Below the pieces are notes generated by a model. That model was not told the origin of the DNA. It was given only the letters and a program-made list of their open reading frames with translations, and ran no database searches. Below are positions 8,745 to 19,086 of a stretch of 64,000 bases of DNA, one piece after another. Positions within the stretch are counted from its first letter, which is position 1; each line of letters begins with the position of its first letter. The stretch covers positions 1 to 64,000 of the forward strand of contig CAZWUL010000001.1 of NCBI GenBank assembly GCA_964636625.1. The letters run 5' to 3'. This DNA comes from CAZWUL01 sp964636625 (GTDB taxonomy: Bacteria; Atribacterota; Phoenicimicrobiia; Phoenicimicrobiales; Stramentimicrobiaceae). The position numbers and the translations under genes are program-made.

Positions 8745-11129
8745 TTGCCACATGTTAATAACCCCCTTCTTTTAACATTATCGTGCTATATTTCTGGTAT
8801 AGTTTTGTCTAATATTTTTTCATTTTCTGGATATATTAGTTTATTTGTAATTTGCCTGGTTGTTTTTTTGCTTAGCATATTATCTTTTAATAATAATTGG
8901 AAAATTTCTACCATTATCTTTTTCTCATTTTTTATATTTCTTGGTATGGCTAACACCGCCTACAATTTGCAGCCACATGGTTCTAATAATATCTATCAGT
9001 TTGCTGAAAAACAGGGACAAATTTGTGGAACTGTTTGGAAAGCTGATGTAAATGAAAATTATAATTACCAGGAATTGCAGGTGAACAGTAATTTGTTTAT
9101 GGTAGATGGCAAGAATTATAAGGTTAGTGGACATGTTTTATTGAGGATACATGGCTTGGAAAATATTATAAAAACAGGGGATGTCGTCAAGACAGTGGTA
9201 TTGTTAAAAGAACCGGCATTGCCTGGGAATTTTGGTGAATTTAATTATCGTGATTATTTGGCAAGGCAAAGAATTTTTCTAACTGGTAGCATACCTCTAA
9301 ATCAAATTGAAACTATTAAACATAATAATGAAATAAATCTTATTTCCATTATCTATAACACAAAAAGTCAAATAATAAGGCAAATTGAAAAAATTTATAC
9401 AACAAATCCCGGGAAAATGCTGGTTAAGGCAATTATTACCGGAGAAAGAACAGGAATAACACAGGAGTTAAAAGGTATTTTTCAAGATGCAGGTGTGATG
9501 CATATACTTGCTATTTCAGGACTGCATGTAGGAATATTTACAGTAATTTTACTTTTTCTTTTTAATTTAATACCAGAGAAAATATTAAAGAAAAAATTCA
9601 AATATTTCATTATTATTGGCATAATGCTGGGATATGCTGCGATGACTGGCTTTCGACCATCAGTGAGTAGGGCAGCTATAATGTTTGCGATTGTTCTTAT
9701 AGGAAGATACTTTAATCGTCCCTATCATATATATAACAGTCTCTATCTGTCAGCTATGATAATATTACTGTGTCAGCCCTTATATCTCTATGACGCAGGA
9801 TTTCTGTTATCTTTTTTGGTTACGTTTGCTATTGTCGCATTTGCTCCCATTATAGAGGCAAAATTACCATTCCTGCCAGAATATTTGCGCAAAATATTTT
9901 CAGTTTCTTTGTCTGCGTGGTTAGGGGTATTACCATTGTCTGCCTATTTTTTTTATAAAGTATCGCTTATCTCAATTTTAGCTAATATTGTAATTGTTCC
10001 CATGATTGGGATTATTATTGTTATTGCCTTGATTTCTATTGTTGTATCATTTGTATTTTTGCCATTAGCTGGATTGATAGCATTATGCAATAATTTTTTA
10101 ATCGAGGGATTAGTAATGATAGGGCAACGATTATCATTATTACCTTTTGCTTATAAATATATAGCACAGCCTGGAATATTAACAATAATTTTCTATTATT
10201 TTATTATTGTAATTATTTTTTATTCATTATATTTTTGGTCTAAATATGATGTACTAAAGAAAAAACGCAGGTTTTGGGTTATCGTATCATGCAGTTTTGT
10301 GTTATTAGTGGGCAATTTACTTTTTCCTCAATCCTTACTTGCAGTTCATTTTATTAATGTGGGGCAGGGGGATTGCATTTTTATACAAACACCCAAAGAA
10401 AAGAACATTCTGATTGATGGAGGTGGCACTCCTTTTAGTGATTTTGATGTTGGGATAAATACCGTTATTCCATATCTAAGGAGAAAGGGAGTTAATCATA
10501 TTGATGTTATGTTTTTAACTCATCCGGATCTCGATCACCTGGAGGGATTGCTTCCTGTATTGGAAGAAATGAAGGTTACCCTGGTTGTTGATAATGAATT
10601 AGAATACCCTGAGGAAAACTACCTTGCATTTAAGTCTTTTATCCTAGAAAATGAAAACATTTCCTATTATCAAACACAAGCTGGAGATTTAATAAAAATA
10701 AGTCCTGAAATTGAGTTTGCAATTCTTAATCCAATTAAAAGATTTGAATATTCAGAGGAAAGAGATTTCAATAATAATTCAATTGTGCTAAAATTACACT
10801 ATAAAAATGCAAGTTTTTTATTTACCGGTGATATTGAAAAAAATGCTGAAATGAGCTTGTTATCAAACACAAACAGCTCTCTATTAAAATGTGATATTTT
10901 AAAAGTTGCACATCATGGAAGCAATAGCTCTACCAGCAAGACTTTTTTAAATAATGTAGAACCGCAAATAGCAGTTATTTCTGTTGGTTTAAATAATTTT
11001 GGGCATCCCCATCTGGATGTAGTTAAAAGATTGGAAAACAAATGCCAAAAGGTTTTTCGCACTGACTTAAATGGGACTATTATAATAAAAACCGATGGTA
11101 AAAAGTATTACATAAGCACTTTAAGGTAA
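8745..11129 (+). CDS. comEC: DNA internalization competence protein ComEC/Rec2
   Basis: This 794-aa polytopic membrane protein is the channel for single-stranded DNA entry. An N-terminal membrane region and soluble DUF4131-type segment precede the competence domain (about 215-490, with AISGLHVGIF and GFRPSVSRA). A C-terminal metallo-beta-lactamase domain follows (THPDLDHLEG near 590, VAHHGS near 720). The full length suggests a working gene. The start is a TTG 13 nt after comEA, with a weak AGG before it. The next in-frame ATG lies far downstream. It is part of the valS-folC-comEA-comEC-holA run. Confidence 0.95.
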   Translation: MPHVNNPLLLTLSCYISGIVLSNIFSFSGYISLFVICLVVFLLSILSFNNNWKISTIIFFSFFIFLGMANTAYNLQPHGSNNIYQFAEKQGQICGTVWKADVNENYNYQELQVNSNLFMVDGKNYKVSGHVLLRIHGLENIIKTGDVVKTVVLLKEPALPGNFGEFNYRDYLARQRIFLTGSIPLNQIETIKHNNEINLISIIYNTKSQIIRQIEKIYTTNPGKMLVKAIITGERTGITQELKGIFQDAGVMHILAISGLHVGIFTVILLFLFNLIPEKILKKKFKYFIIIGIMLGYAAMTGFRPSVSRAAIMFAIVLIGRYFNRPYHIYNSLYLSAMIILLCQPLYLYDAGFLLSFLVTFAIVAFAPIIEAKLPFLPEYLRKIFSVSLSAWLGVLPLSAYFFYKVSLISILANIVIVPMIGIIIVIALISIVVSFVFLPLAGLIALCNNFLIEGLVMIGQRLSLLPFAYKYIAQPGILTIIFYYFIIVIIFYSLYFWSKYDVLKKKRRFWVIVSCSFVLLVGNLLFPQSLLAVHFINVGQGDCIFIQTPKEKNILIDGGGTPFSDFDVGINTVIPYLRRKGVNHIDVMFLTHPDLDHLEGLLPVLEEMKVTLVVDNELEYPEENYLAFKSFILENENISYYQTQAGDLIKISPEIEFAILNPIKRFEYSEERDFNNNSIVLKLHYKNASFLFTGDIEKNAEMSLLSNTNSSLLKCDILKVAHHGSNSSTSKTFLNNVEPQIAVISVGLNNFGHPHLDVVKRLENKCQKVFRTDLNGTIIIKTDGKKYYISTLR

Positions 11130-11136
11130 TTATTTA

Positions 11137-12147
11137 ATGAATAAAATACAAACTCTTGATTTCTTTGGATTGCAAAAAGAAATTGAAAATAAATATTTAA
11201 AACCAATTTATCTTTTATATGGTGAAGAAAATTATCTACACAATATAATCCAAGATACAATAAGAAGTTTTTTTGGCAACAATAAAAAATCTGTAAATTG
11301 TGAAATATTTTATGGAGAAAATACTGATTTTAATCGTTTAGTTAATTCTATTAAGTCATTACCTTTAGGAATTGAAAAACAGGTTGTAATTATTAAAAAT
11401 TTTGAGAAATTAAATTCTGCATATGTCAAAAAGCTGGAATATTTTATTAAAAACAAATCTTTTCAGGATAATGCTATAACTATTTTTATATTCAGTTTAA
11501 AAAAACAAATTCCCAAAAATATTCCTTTAGCCAAAATCAGACAATTCGGGAGCATTGTTTCCCTAAAAAAACCAACATCATATCAGGTAAAACAATGGCT
11601 GAACCAGAGATTAAACAAGAAACAAGTAAAAATAATGCCCGAAGCCCTATATTATTTACAGAAACTCACAGACAATGATTTAGGCAGAATAAATAATGAA
11701 ATAGAAAAAATTATTTGTTATTTGGGAGAGGGTAAGTCCAGTATTACTAAAGAAGATATAGTTATCAATTTTTTTGGCTCAGAAGAAGGCAATATTTTTA
11801 ACTTCGTTGATGCTATAGGGGAGAGAAAAACCAGAAAAGCCCTGGCTTTATTAAGAGTCCTGCAAGAGAATGAATATCATCCGTTGTCATTACTGACTAT
11901 GATAAGCAGGCAAATAAAATTAATATTAAAGGCAAAAACATTTAAAGATAATAAGAAAAAAATAAAGGGAGATACAAATCTCCCTCCTTTTGTTATAGAT
12001 AAATTAATTAAGCAATCTCAGAAATTTCAGTTTGATAGATTAAAAAATAGCTATCATTATCTGTTAGATGCCGAAAAAAAATTAAAAACAGGATATTTAA
12101 ATCCTGTTATGGTCTTAGAACAGCTGGTAATAAAAATAACTAATTAA
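11137..12147 (+). CDS. holA: DNA polymerase III delta subunit
   Basis: This 336-aa clamp-loader subunit opens the beta sliding clamp. The N-terminus has the typical IYLLYGEENYL motif, followed by an AAA+-like fold and a helical collar domain near the C-terminus. It starts 7 nt after comEC, the arrangement seen in many Firmicutes. It converges with rpsT on the other strand, with only 12 nt between stop codons. Confidence 0.93.
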   Translation: MNKIQTLDFFGLQKEIENKYLKPIYLLYGEENYLHNIIQDTIRSFFGNNKKSVNCEIFYGENTDFNRLVNSIKSLPLGIEKQVVIIKNFEKLNSAYVKKLEYFIKNKSFQDNAITIFIFSLKKQIPKNIPLAKIRQFGSIVSLKKPTSYQVKQWLNQRLNKKQVKIMPEALYYLQKLTDNDLGRINNEIEKIICYLGEGKSSITKEDIVINFFGSEEGNIFNFVDAIGERKTRKALALLRVLQENEYHPLSLLTMISRQIKLILKAKTFKDNKKKIKGDTNLPPFVIDKLIKQSQKFQFDRLKNSYHYLLDAEKKLKTGYLNPVMVLEQLVIKITN

Positions 12148-12159
12148 ATAAAAATTATT

Positions 12160-12477
12160 TTATTTTTTAACTTTATCATCATCCTGAACTTGGGCTTTAT
12201 TATCCGGAGTGGCTTGAGAAAATATACGTAGTTTTTTTGATAATAATGATTTTTTCCGGGCAACAGTATTTTTTGCCAGAATTCCTTTTTGTACCGCTTT
12301 ATCTAAAGCAGATATGCATTGCTGGTAAATTTGATTGGCATCTTCAGTATTCTCGGTATTAAGTGATTTTTCAAATTTTTTGATTAGTGTTTTTATTTTT
12401 GATTTGTAAGCAGAATTTCTTAAGCGCTGTCTTTCTGATATTTTAACTCTTTTTTTAGCAGATTTAATAATAGGCAT
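12160..12477 (-). CDS. rpsT: 30S ribosomal protein S20
   Basis: This small basic protein binds 16S rRNA during small-subunit assembly. The N-terminus, MPIIKSAKKRVKISERQRLR, is diagnostic. At 105 aa it is longer than most S20 proteins (about 85-90 aa); the extra part is a charged C-terminal tail ending DDDKVKK. The ribosome binding site is AAGGAA on the minus strand. It is transcribed alone from the promoter at 12515-12543, opposite to its neighbours. Confidence 0.96.
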   Translation of the reverse strand: MPIIKSAKKRVKISERQRLRNSAYKSKIKTLIKKFEKSLNTENTEDANQIYQQCISALDKAVQKGILAKNTVARKKSLLSKKLRIFSQATPDNKAQVQDDDKVKK

Positions 12478-12514
12478 AATAGTTTTTTCCTTTCAAAAAA
12501 TATTTTGCTGGTAA

Positions 12515-12543
12515 ATTTTAACATCTTTTATAGTTAAAATCAA
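12515..12543 (-). promoter_or_regulatory. sigma-70-type promoter for rpsT
   Basis: On the minus strand, TTGATT (12538-12543) is followed after exactly 17 nt by TAAAAT (12515-12520). An 8-bp inverted repeat (12515-12522 and 12533-12540) overlaps both elements. Transcription would start about 30 nt upstream of the rpsT ATG. Confidence 0.65.
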
Positions 12544-12589
12544 GCAGCTTTAAATCTTATTTTGATGAATATACGGGGTACTTAGTAAG

Positions 12590-14182
12590 ATGACAAATAA
12601 TAATTACAGGGTAGCAAAATACACCGGTATAGTTATGTTCGCAACACTCTTATGTAGGGTTTTAGGATTAGGCAGAGAAATGGTTATTTCTAATAGGTTT
12701 GGAGCCGGACTTGAGACAGATGCCTTTTTCGTAGCTTTTATGATTCCAAACCTGTTGAGAAGCTTTTTGGGAGAAGGTGCGCTTAATACTACTTTTATTC
12801 CAGTTTTCTCCGATTATCTTACTCATAATAACCAAAAGAAAGCAGATACTTTTGCCAGTAATGTGCTAAACATTCTATTTGTTGTATTGATAATAATCAT
12901 AATACTTGGGATTTTAGGAGCACCATTGATAGTCAATATTGTTGCAAGCGGTTTCAGGATGGAACCTGAAAAGTTTAAGCTGACCGTTCAATTAACTAAG
13001 ATAATGTTCCCCTATATCGGATTTGCAGCAGTTGCTGCTCTTTTTATGGGAATATTAAATTCTTATAAACAATTTTTTATTCCCGCATTTGCGCCGGCAA
13101 TGTTAAACATTGGAATCATCTGTTTTGCCTTTATTTACTCTAAAGGTATGGGAATTTTTAGTTTGTCGCTTGGTGTAATAATCGGTGGTATTTTTCAGAT
13201 GTTGATACATGTACCTGCACTTATTAGAAAACATTTCAATTATAAATTTATTATTGATTTAAATGAACCGGGTATAAAGAACCTTTTCCAGTTATTGATA
13301 CCTGCAATGTTTGGTCTGGCAATTGATAAAATAAATTTCGTAGTTGACCGTATTATCGCTTCTTATCTTGCCCATGGCAGCATTTCTGCCTTATATTATG
13401 CTAACAGGTTGATGCAATTCCCATTAGGGGTATTTGGCATTGCGTTGTCGATAGCTATTCTCCCGACACTTTCCCAAAATGTATCAAAAAAGCAATTTGC
13501 AGAAATGGGAGATAGTTTTACATTTGGGATTAAGATTTTGTCATTCTTTATTTTACCTTCTACTGTAGGGTTAATTGTGTTAAGCCAGCCAGTAATACGA
13601 TTATTTTATGAGCATGGAGTATTCAGTTCCCAGGATACTCGTTTAACAGAAATTGCACTGGTCTGTTATACAGTGGGTTTATTTGCACTGGCAACTTTAA
13701 GGCTGGTAATAAGCACATTTTATGCACTTAAAGATACACGAACTCCTTTAAAAATAGGGATGGTGGTAGTCGTATTCAATATCGTATTAGATATTATTTT
13801 AGTACGTTACCTGGCACATGCCGGTATTGCACTGGCAACTTCAATTGCGGCTATTGCGCATTTAGTCATACTCTCCTTTGCCTTAAACAGGAAGGTTAAG
13901 GGAATATTTTCCCGAGAACTAGTTGGTTTTTTTGGGAAAATCTGTTCGGCTTCCTTTTTTATGGGTGTTTCCTGTTGGCTTGTTTCTCGATTTTTTGATT
14001 ATAATCTTGACCTGAATGTTAAAATAGTACAGTTCGGACAAGTATTTATATCTATATTACTCGGATTAATCGTTTATTATTTTAGTGGTATAATATTTGG
14101 TATCCCGGAATTTAGGAATGCTAGAAAAATAATTGGTAAAATAATTAAAGGAAATTTAAAGGAAGAGGATATAAATGCCTAA
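12590..14182 (+). CDS. murJ: Lipid II flippase MurJ
   Basis: This 530-aa MOP-superfamily protein flips the peptidoglycan precursor lipid II across the inner membrane. Roughly 14 hydrophobic segments span the protein, and the N-terminal signature with [12 protein letters not shown] and [15 protein letters not shown] is clear. It overlaps lepA by 8 nt at its 3' end. Its presence indicates a peptidoglycan wall. The start ATG follows a GTAAG-type weak ribosome binding site. Confidence 0.95.
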   Translation: MTNNNYRVAKYTGIVMFATLLCRVLGLGREMVISNRFGAGLETDAFFVAFMIPNLLRSFLGEGALNTTFIPVFSDYLTHNNQKKADTFASNVLNILFVVLIIIIILGILGAPLIVNIVASGFRMEPEKFKLTVQLTKIMFPYIGFAAVAALFMGILNSYKQFFIPAFAPAMLNIGIICFAFIYSKGMGIFSLSLGVIIGGIFQMLIHVPALIRKHFNYKFIIDLNEPGIKNLFQLLIPAMFGLAIDKINFVVDRIIASYLAHGSISALYYANRLMQFPLGVFGIALSIAILPTLSQNVSKKQFAEMGDSFTFGIKILSFFILPSTVGLIVLSQPVIRLFYEHGVFSSQDTRLTEIALVCYTVGLFALATLRLVISTFYALKDTRTPLKIGMVVVVFNIVLDIILVRYLAHAGIALATSIAAIAHLVILSFALNRKVKGIFSRELVGFFGKICSASFFMGVSCWLVSRFFDYNLDLNVKIVQFGQVFISILLGLIVYYFSGIIFGIPEFRNARKIIGKIIKGNLKEEDINA

Positions 14183-15971
14183 AGTTGAGGAAATAAGAAA
14201 TTTTTCCATAATTGCTCATATTGACCATGGTAAATCTACCATTGCAGACAGAATCCTAGAACTAACTGAGACTATAAGCGAAAGAGAAAGAAGAGACCAG
14301 ATTCTTGATGATATGGATTTAGAGAGAGAGAAAGGGATAACTATTAAATCAAAAGCTGTCAGGCTATTATATAAGGCTAACGATGGTCATCAATATATTT
14401 TTAATTTAATTGATACACCAGGTCATGTTGATTTTTCATATGAAGTTTCGAGAAGTTTGGCTGCCTGCGAAGGAGCCCTGCTGGTTATTGACGCTGCTCA
14501 AGGTATCCAAGCCCAAACCATTGCTAATGTTGAAATGGCTTTGCAAAATAATCTAAATATAATATTACTTATTAACAAAATTGATTTACCGACTGCCAAT
14601 CCGGATAAGATAACAGAAGAGGTTAAAAAGATAAAAGGGTTAGAAAGTAGTCCTATATTTCTAACCAGTGCTAAAGACGGAACTGGAATCAAGGAAGTTC
14701 TGGAAGCTATAGTAAAGTATGTCCCTCATCCCAGGGGGAGAATGGACAATCCTCTGCAGGCATTGATTTTTGACTCTGTTTATAATTCATACCAGGGCTC
14801 AATTGTATATTTAAGAATTGTTAATGGGGCAGTGAAACCGGGAATGAAAATACAGACAATGTCTAATAGAAGGACTTATGAAGTTACCGAGACTGGAATA
14901 TTCAGCCCAAAAAGAAAAAAAGTTGAACAGCTTTCAGTAGGTGATGTTGGTTATCTAACAGCCGGTTTTAAAGACATAAGCCTTACTAAGGTTGGAGATA
15001 CTATCACTGATGCAGTCAATCCTTCACAGGAAAGGCTCCCAGGATATAAAAAAGTATCCCCGGTAGTTTTTTGCAGCATGTATCCGGTAGAAAATGATGA
15101 TTACCATAATCTCAAATATGCCCTTGATAAACTTAGTTTAAACGATTCTTCAATTAGTTATATTGCAGAAAATTCACCTGCATTAGGTTTTGGTTTCAGG
15201 TGTGGTTTCTTAGGTCTTTTGCATATGGAAATAATTCAGGAAAGATTGGAAAGAGAGTATCAGATACAAATAATTGCTACTACTCCAAGTGTAGTTTACC
15301 GGGTTCATTTAAAAAATAACCAGGTAATAGAGATTAACAACCCTTCTTCCTTGCCTGAACCGAATATTATTGAATTTGTTGAAGAACCATTTATCGAGTT
15401 GACAATTGTCTTGCCCAGTCAATTCCTGGGAGGAATTATGGAGCTTGTACAGGATAAAAGAGGGGTTTTTAAAAACTTAGAGTATCTTGACCGGGACCGG
15501 GCGCGGCTGGTCTATAATTTACCTTTAAGCGAAATCATGTTTGATTTTTATGACCGTATCAAATCAATCAGCAAAGGATATGCCAGTATGGATTATAGAA
15601 TTGTAGATTTTCAGGCATCACCATTAACGAAGGTTGATTTATTGGTAAACCAGGATACTGTAGATAATCTTTCTTTTATCTGTCATAAAGATAAAGCTTA
15701 CGAGAGGGCCCGAAAGCTGGTAGAAAATTTGAAGAATGTTATTCCACGACAGATGTTTGATGTTCCAATTCAAGCAAAAATAAATCAAAAGATTATTGCC
15801 CGCTCCACTGTTAAAGCTGTAAAAAAGGATGTACTGGCAAAATGTTATGGTGGAGATATTACCAGAAAAAGAAAACTACTGGAGAAACAAAAAGCTGGTA
15901 AAAAAAGAATGAAAAGAGTTGGTAAAGTGGAAATACCCCAGGAAGCATTTATGAGCGTATTAAAAATTTAA
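14175..15971 (+). CDS. lepA: Elongation factor 4 (LepA)
   Basis: This 598-aa translational GTPase acts on the ribosome in back-translocation or initiation. G1 is AHIDHGKST at 14-22, G3 is DTPGHVDF, G4 is NKID and G5 is SAKDG. The LepA-specific C-terminal domain is present ([19 protein letters not shown]). Length is exactly typical. The ATG lies within the end of murJ and is preceded by GAGGA. hemW follows 15 nt downstream, a frequent lepA-hemW pairing. Confidence 0.98.
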   Translation: MPKVEEIRNFSIIAHIDHGKSTIADRILELTETISERERRDQILDDMDLEREKGITIKSKAVRLLYKANDGHQYIFNLIDTPGHVDFSYEVSRSLAACEGALLVIDAAQGIQAQTIANVEMALQNNLNIILLINKIDLPTANPDKITEEVKKIKGLESSPIFLTSAKDGTGIKEVLEAIVKYVPHPRGRMDNPLQALIFDSVYNSYQGSIVYLRIVNGAVKPGMKIQTMSNRRTYEVTETGIFSPKRKKVEQLSVGDVGYLTAGFKDISLTKVGDTITDAVNPSQERLPGYKKVSPVVFCSMYPVENDDYHNLKYALDKLSLNDSSISYIAENSPALGFGFRCGFLGLLHMEIIQERLEREYQIQIIATTPSVVYRVHLKNNQVIEINNPSSLPEPNIIEFVEEPFIELTIVLPSQFLGGIMELVQDKRGVFKNLEYLDRDRARLVYNLPLSEIMFDFYDRIKSISKGYASMDYRIVDFQASPLTKVDLLVNQDTVDNLSFICHKDKAYERARKLVENLKNVIPRQMFDVPIQAKINQKIIARSTVKAVKKDVLAKCYGGDITRKRKLLEKQKAGKKRMKRVGKVEIPQEAFMSVLKI

Positions 15972-15986
15972 TTAAGAAGCATAACT

Positions 15987-17132
15987 ATGAATTATTCAAA
16001 GTTGGGCCTTTATATACATATCCCGTTTTGTTATTCCAAATGTCCTTATTGCAGCTTTTTTTCATTAACGGATAAAAAAGATATTGAGAAAAGTAATTAT
16101 GTGGTTGCCCTAAAAAAAGAAGCTGGTATCTATAGCAAAAAATTTCCAGAAATTTTAATTGAGTCGATATACATTGGAGGGGGAACTCCTACCGTATTAA
16201 GTGGAAAAACAATTGCTGGGATTGTTGAAACATGCTATAAAAATTTTAATATTAATAAAAATATTGAAATATCAATTGAAAGCAACCCGGTAACATTTGA
16301 TACTAAAAAGGCAGAAGAAATTCTAGTAGCTGGTGTTAACAGGCTTAGTATCGGTGCTCAGTCTTTTAATGATGGATTACTGAAGAAAATAGGACGAATA
16401 CACAATAAACAGGAAATAATCAAAAGCTACAGAATTGCCAGGGATGCTGGTATTAAAAATATAAATATTGATTTAATGTTTGGTATTCCTGACCAAAATA
16501 TCAGAAACTTTAAAAAAACACTGGAGGAAGTAATAAAGCTGCGCCCTGAGCATATCTCATTATATGGTCTTACTATTGAAGATAATACTCCTTTTCAAGA
16601 AAAAATAGAAAAAGGAATATTAAAAATACCTTCGGATGATATTGCCTATAAAATGTACCATCAGGCCATAAAATTCTTCGATTATTCGGGTTATGAACAA
16701 TATGAGATTTCAAATTTTTCTTTACCTGGTAAACGTTGTTTTCATAATCAAATTTATTGGAAAAACAGGCAATATCTGGGCTTAGGCGTATCGTCTACTT
16801 CTTATCTAGAAAAGAGCCGTTTTAAAAATGTATGCGATTTAAAACAATACATTAATCTGTTAAAAAATAACATTCTACCAATCGAATCAAAGGAAATTCT
16901 TCCCAAAAAAGAAGAGATGTCTGAAACAATAATACTTAATTTACGTATGATGGAAGGGATTGGGAAAGGAGATTTTTCGGTTCGTTTTGGCACTTCTATG
17001 GAAGCTGCTTTTGGAAAACAGTTAAGAATGTTAAAAAAACAAGGATTATTACAGGAAAACGAATCTCATTATTATTTAACCAGTAAAGGAATAGCATTAT
17101 CAAATCAAGCCTTCTTGGAATTTCTGAGTTAA
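15987..17132 (+). CDS. hemW: Radical SAM protein HemW (heme chaperone-like)
   Basis: This 381-aa radical SAM protein carries the iron-sulfur motif CxxxCxxC at Cys15, Cys19 and Cys22 (CYSKCPYC). GGGTPT and IGAQSF motifs place it in the HemN/HemW family. It is shorter than HemN and its position between lepA and hrcA is typical of HemW, which is thought to insert heme into proteins rather than make it. No heme biosynthesis gene is nearby. True coproporphyrinogen dehydrogenase activity is unlikely but not excluded. Confidence 0.93.
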   Translation: MNYSKLGLYIHIPFCYSKCPYCSFFSLTDKKDIEKSNYVVALKKEAGIYSKKFPEILIESIYIGGGTPTVLSGKTIAGIVETCYKNFNINKNIEISIESNPVTFDTKKAEEILVAGVNRLSIGAQSFNDGLLKKIGRIHNKQEIIKSYRIARDAGIKNINIDLMFGIPDQNIRNFKKTLEEVIKLRPEHISLYGLTIEDNTPFQEKIEKGILKIPSDDIAYKMYHQAIKFFDYSGYEQYEISNFSLPGKRCFHNQIYWKNRQYLGLGVSSTSYLEKSRFKNVCDLKQYINLLKNNILPIESKEILPKKEEMSETIILNLRMMEGIGKGDFSVRFGTSMEAAFGKQLRMLKKQGLLQENESHYYLTSKGIALSNQAFLEFLS

Positions 17133-17195
17133 GAAATGTGATATAAGCTATAAAAAAAATGGCCAAGAAAATGTATAATAAAATTATGTTAAGGC

Positions 17196-17224
17196 TTGAC
17201 AAATATTTTGGGTAGTGCTATGTT
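17196..17224 (+). promoter_or_regulatory. Heat-shock operon promoter (sigma-70 type)
   Basis: TTGACA at 17196-17201 and TATGTT at 17219-17224 are separated by 17 nt. The promoter lies 11 nt upstream of the CIRCE operator, so HrcA bound there would cover the transcription start. Confidence 0.8.
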
Positions 17225-17234
17225 ATTTAAGTGA

Positions 17235-17261
17235 TTAGCACTCTCATTGATAGAGTGCTAA
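17235..17261 (+). promoter_or_regulatory. CIRCE operator (HrcA-binding site)
   Basis: This is a perfect inverted repeat TTAGCACTC-N9-GAGTGCTAA, identical to the CIRCE consensus. It lies between the promoter and hrcA. HrcA, encoded just downstream, should bind it and repress hrcA-grpE-dnaK-dnaJ until heat or unfolded protein relieves repression. Confidence 0.97.
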
Positions 17262-17276
17262 TTTGAGGTGATAATT

Positions 17277-18305
17277 ATGGTAATTAATGATAGGATGAAA
17301 ACTATTTTAAATGCAGTCGTTTATCGCTATATTACTACGGCAGAACCAATTGGTTCAGAGATGATTGTAAAAAAATATGGTTTAGATGTTAGTTCGGCAA
17401 CTATACGACATGACATGCAGATGTTAGAAAAAAATGGTTTCTTAAAAAAACCGCATACCTCTGCTGGTCGAATACCAACAGACAAAGGATATCGTTTCTA
17501 TGTAGACCATTTAATGTCAAAAAACAATATTAATCTAAGCCCGAATGAACAAAAAGAAATTACCGAACACTATAAAATAAAAAAAGAATTTAAGGAAATA
17601 ATGAGAATTACTTCAAAGTTAATTTCTAAATTAACAAACAATTTAGGAGTAGTACTGGCACCAAACATGGTGCAAGATACTTTGAAGGATATTCGTTTTA
17701 TCTCATTGGACAATAACCGTATTTTAGTTACTTTGATTACTAATAGTGGATTATATTTCCAAAAAATAATGAAGGCCAGTTTTGAAATATCAGAAGAAAA
17801 TTTAGAGGCAATCGCCGGGATTATAAAAAGGGAATTTTACGGTAAGAGTTTGGAAATTGTCAATGATGAAATGCTAGAAAAAATATATCAGTATTATTTC
17901 AAATATCGAACACTGGAATCTATCTGGAAATTAATAGAAAATTGTTTTGATTTTAACGATGAGGAAGAAAATGTTTTTTTAGGCAATCGTTGCTATATTC
18001 TGAAACAGCCGGAATTTAAAGAAATAGAAAAGCTAAATTATCTTTTTGATTTTATAGAAGAAGAGAAGAATTTAGTACAGATTATAAAAAAATCTATTTT
18101 GAGGAAACAGTTTGATATTGTCATAGGAAGCGAATTAGGAGAAAAAGTTATAGAGGACTGTAGTGTCATAACAAGACAATATACTATTAAAGGAAAACCA
18201 ATGGGTGCAATCAGTGTTCTTGGTCCGACTCGCATGGATTACCCAAAGGCAATTTCAATATTGGATTTCATTGCAGGGCGCTTAAGTCAGATATTGTCTG
18301 AATAA
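17277..18305 (+). CDS. hrcA: Heat-inducible transcription repressor HrcA
   Basis: This 342-aa repressor of class I heat-shock genes has an N-terminal winged-helix domain with the signature PIGSEMIVKKYGLDVSSATI and PHTSAGRIPTDKGYRFYVD, and a GAF-like dimerization region toward the C-terminus. The ATG at 17277 is preferred over a GTG nine bases upstream because that GTG lies in the GAGGTG ribosome binding site. The CIRCE element immediately upstream provides autoregulation. grpE, dnaK and dnaJ follow. Confidence 0.97.
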   Translation: MVINDRMKTILNAVVYRYITTAEPIGSEMIVKKYGLDVSSATIRHDMQMLEKNGFLKKPHTSAGRIPTDKGYRFYVDHLMSKNNINLSPNEQKEITEHYKIKKEFKEIMRITSKLISKLTNNLGVVLAPNMVQDTLKDIRFISLDNNRILVTLITNSGLYFQKIMKASFEISEENLEAIAGIIKREFYGKSLEIVNDEMLEKIYQYYFKYRTLESIWKLIENCFDFNDEEENVFLGNRCYILKQPEFKEIEKLNYLFDFIEEEKNLVQIIKKSILRKQFDIVIGSELGEKVIEDCSVITRQYTIKGKPMGAISVLGPTRMDYPKAISILDFIAGRLSQILSE

Positions 18306-18376
18306 AATAAATTTAAAGATAATTTAGATATAAATACATATAATGATGTGATATATAAACATAATGGAGGCTAAGA

Positions 18377-19066
18377 ATGGACAGCAAAAAGAAAAAAGAA
18401 GAAAAGGATACAACAAGAATAGATAATAAAGAAAAATATATAAAAATGAAAAAAAATGATCTGGTGGAATTATTGGGTCAACAGGATGATGAGTTGAAAA
18501 TATTAGAGTCCAAATTGAATAAAGCAAAAAAAGAGCTTGTTCAAAAAGAGGAAAATATAAATTATTACAAAGAACAATTGATAAGAATGCAAGCCGATTT
18601 CGAAAATTTTAAAAAAAGGGAAGAAAAGAAAAAGAAAGATTTTTTGGAATATGCTAACAAAGATTTAATTTGTCGACTTTTATCAGTTGTAGATAATCTG
18701 GAAAGGGCCGCTTCTTATTCGAAAAATGAAGAAAGCCATTCTGAATCAATCAGAGAGGGGATCAAGGGTATATTAAAGGAATTCAGAAAAATATTAGAGC
18801 AAGAAGGGGTAAGCCCTATTAAAGCAGTTGGGGAAAAGTTTGACCCTTATTGCCATGAAGCAATAATGCAGGTAGAATCAGAAAAATATCCGGAAGATAC
18901 TATAACTGAGGAAATTACCAAGGGATATTATTTAAAATCCCAGGTAATTAGACCTTCAGTAGTAAAAGTTTGCAAAGGTCAATCAGATGAAAATAAAATA
19001 AGCGAAGATAATGATATTGAAAAATCTTCGAATAATAATAAAAAAAATAAAAATAATGAAGAGTAA
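18377..19066 (+). CDS. grpE: Nucleotide exchange factor GrpE
   Basis: This 229-aa co-chaperone releases ADP from DnaK. A long charged, Lys/Glu-rich N-terminal coiled coil leads into the conserved head region ([34 protein letters not shown]). The ribosome binding site GGAGG lies 8 nt before the ATG. The C-terminal tail is Asn/Lys-rich and low complexity. It is the second gene of the CIRCE-controlled operon and lies 20 nt before dnaK. Confidence 0.96.
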   Translation: MDSKKKKEEKDTTRIDNKEKYIKMKKNDLVELLGQQDDELKILESKLNKAKKELVQKEENINYYKEQLIRMQADFENFKKREEKKKKDFLEYANKDLICRLLSVVDNLERAASYSKNEESHSESIREGIKGILKEFRKILEQEGVSPIKAVGEKFDPYCHEAIMQVESEKYPEDTITEEITKGYYLKSQVIRPSVVKVCKGQSDENKISEDNDIEKSSNNNKKNKNNEE

Positions 19067-19086
19067 GATATAAGGAGGAAGGAATT

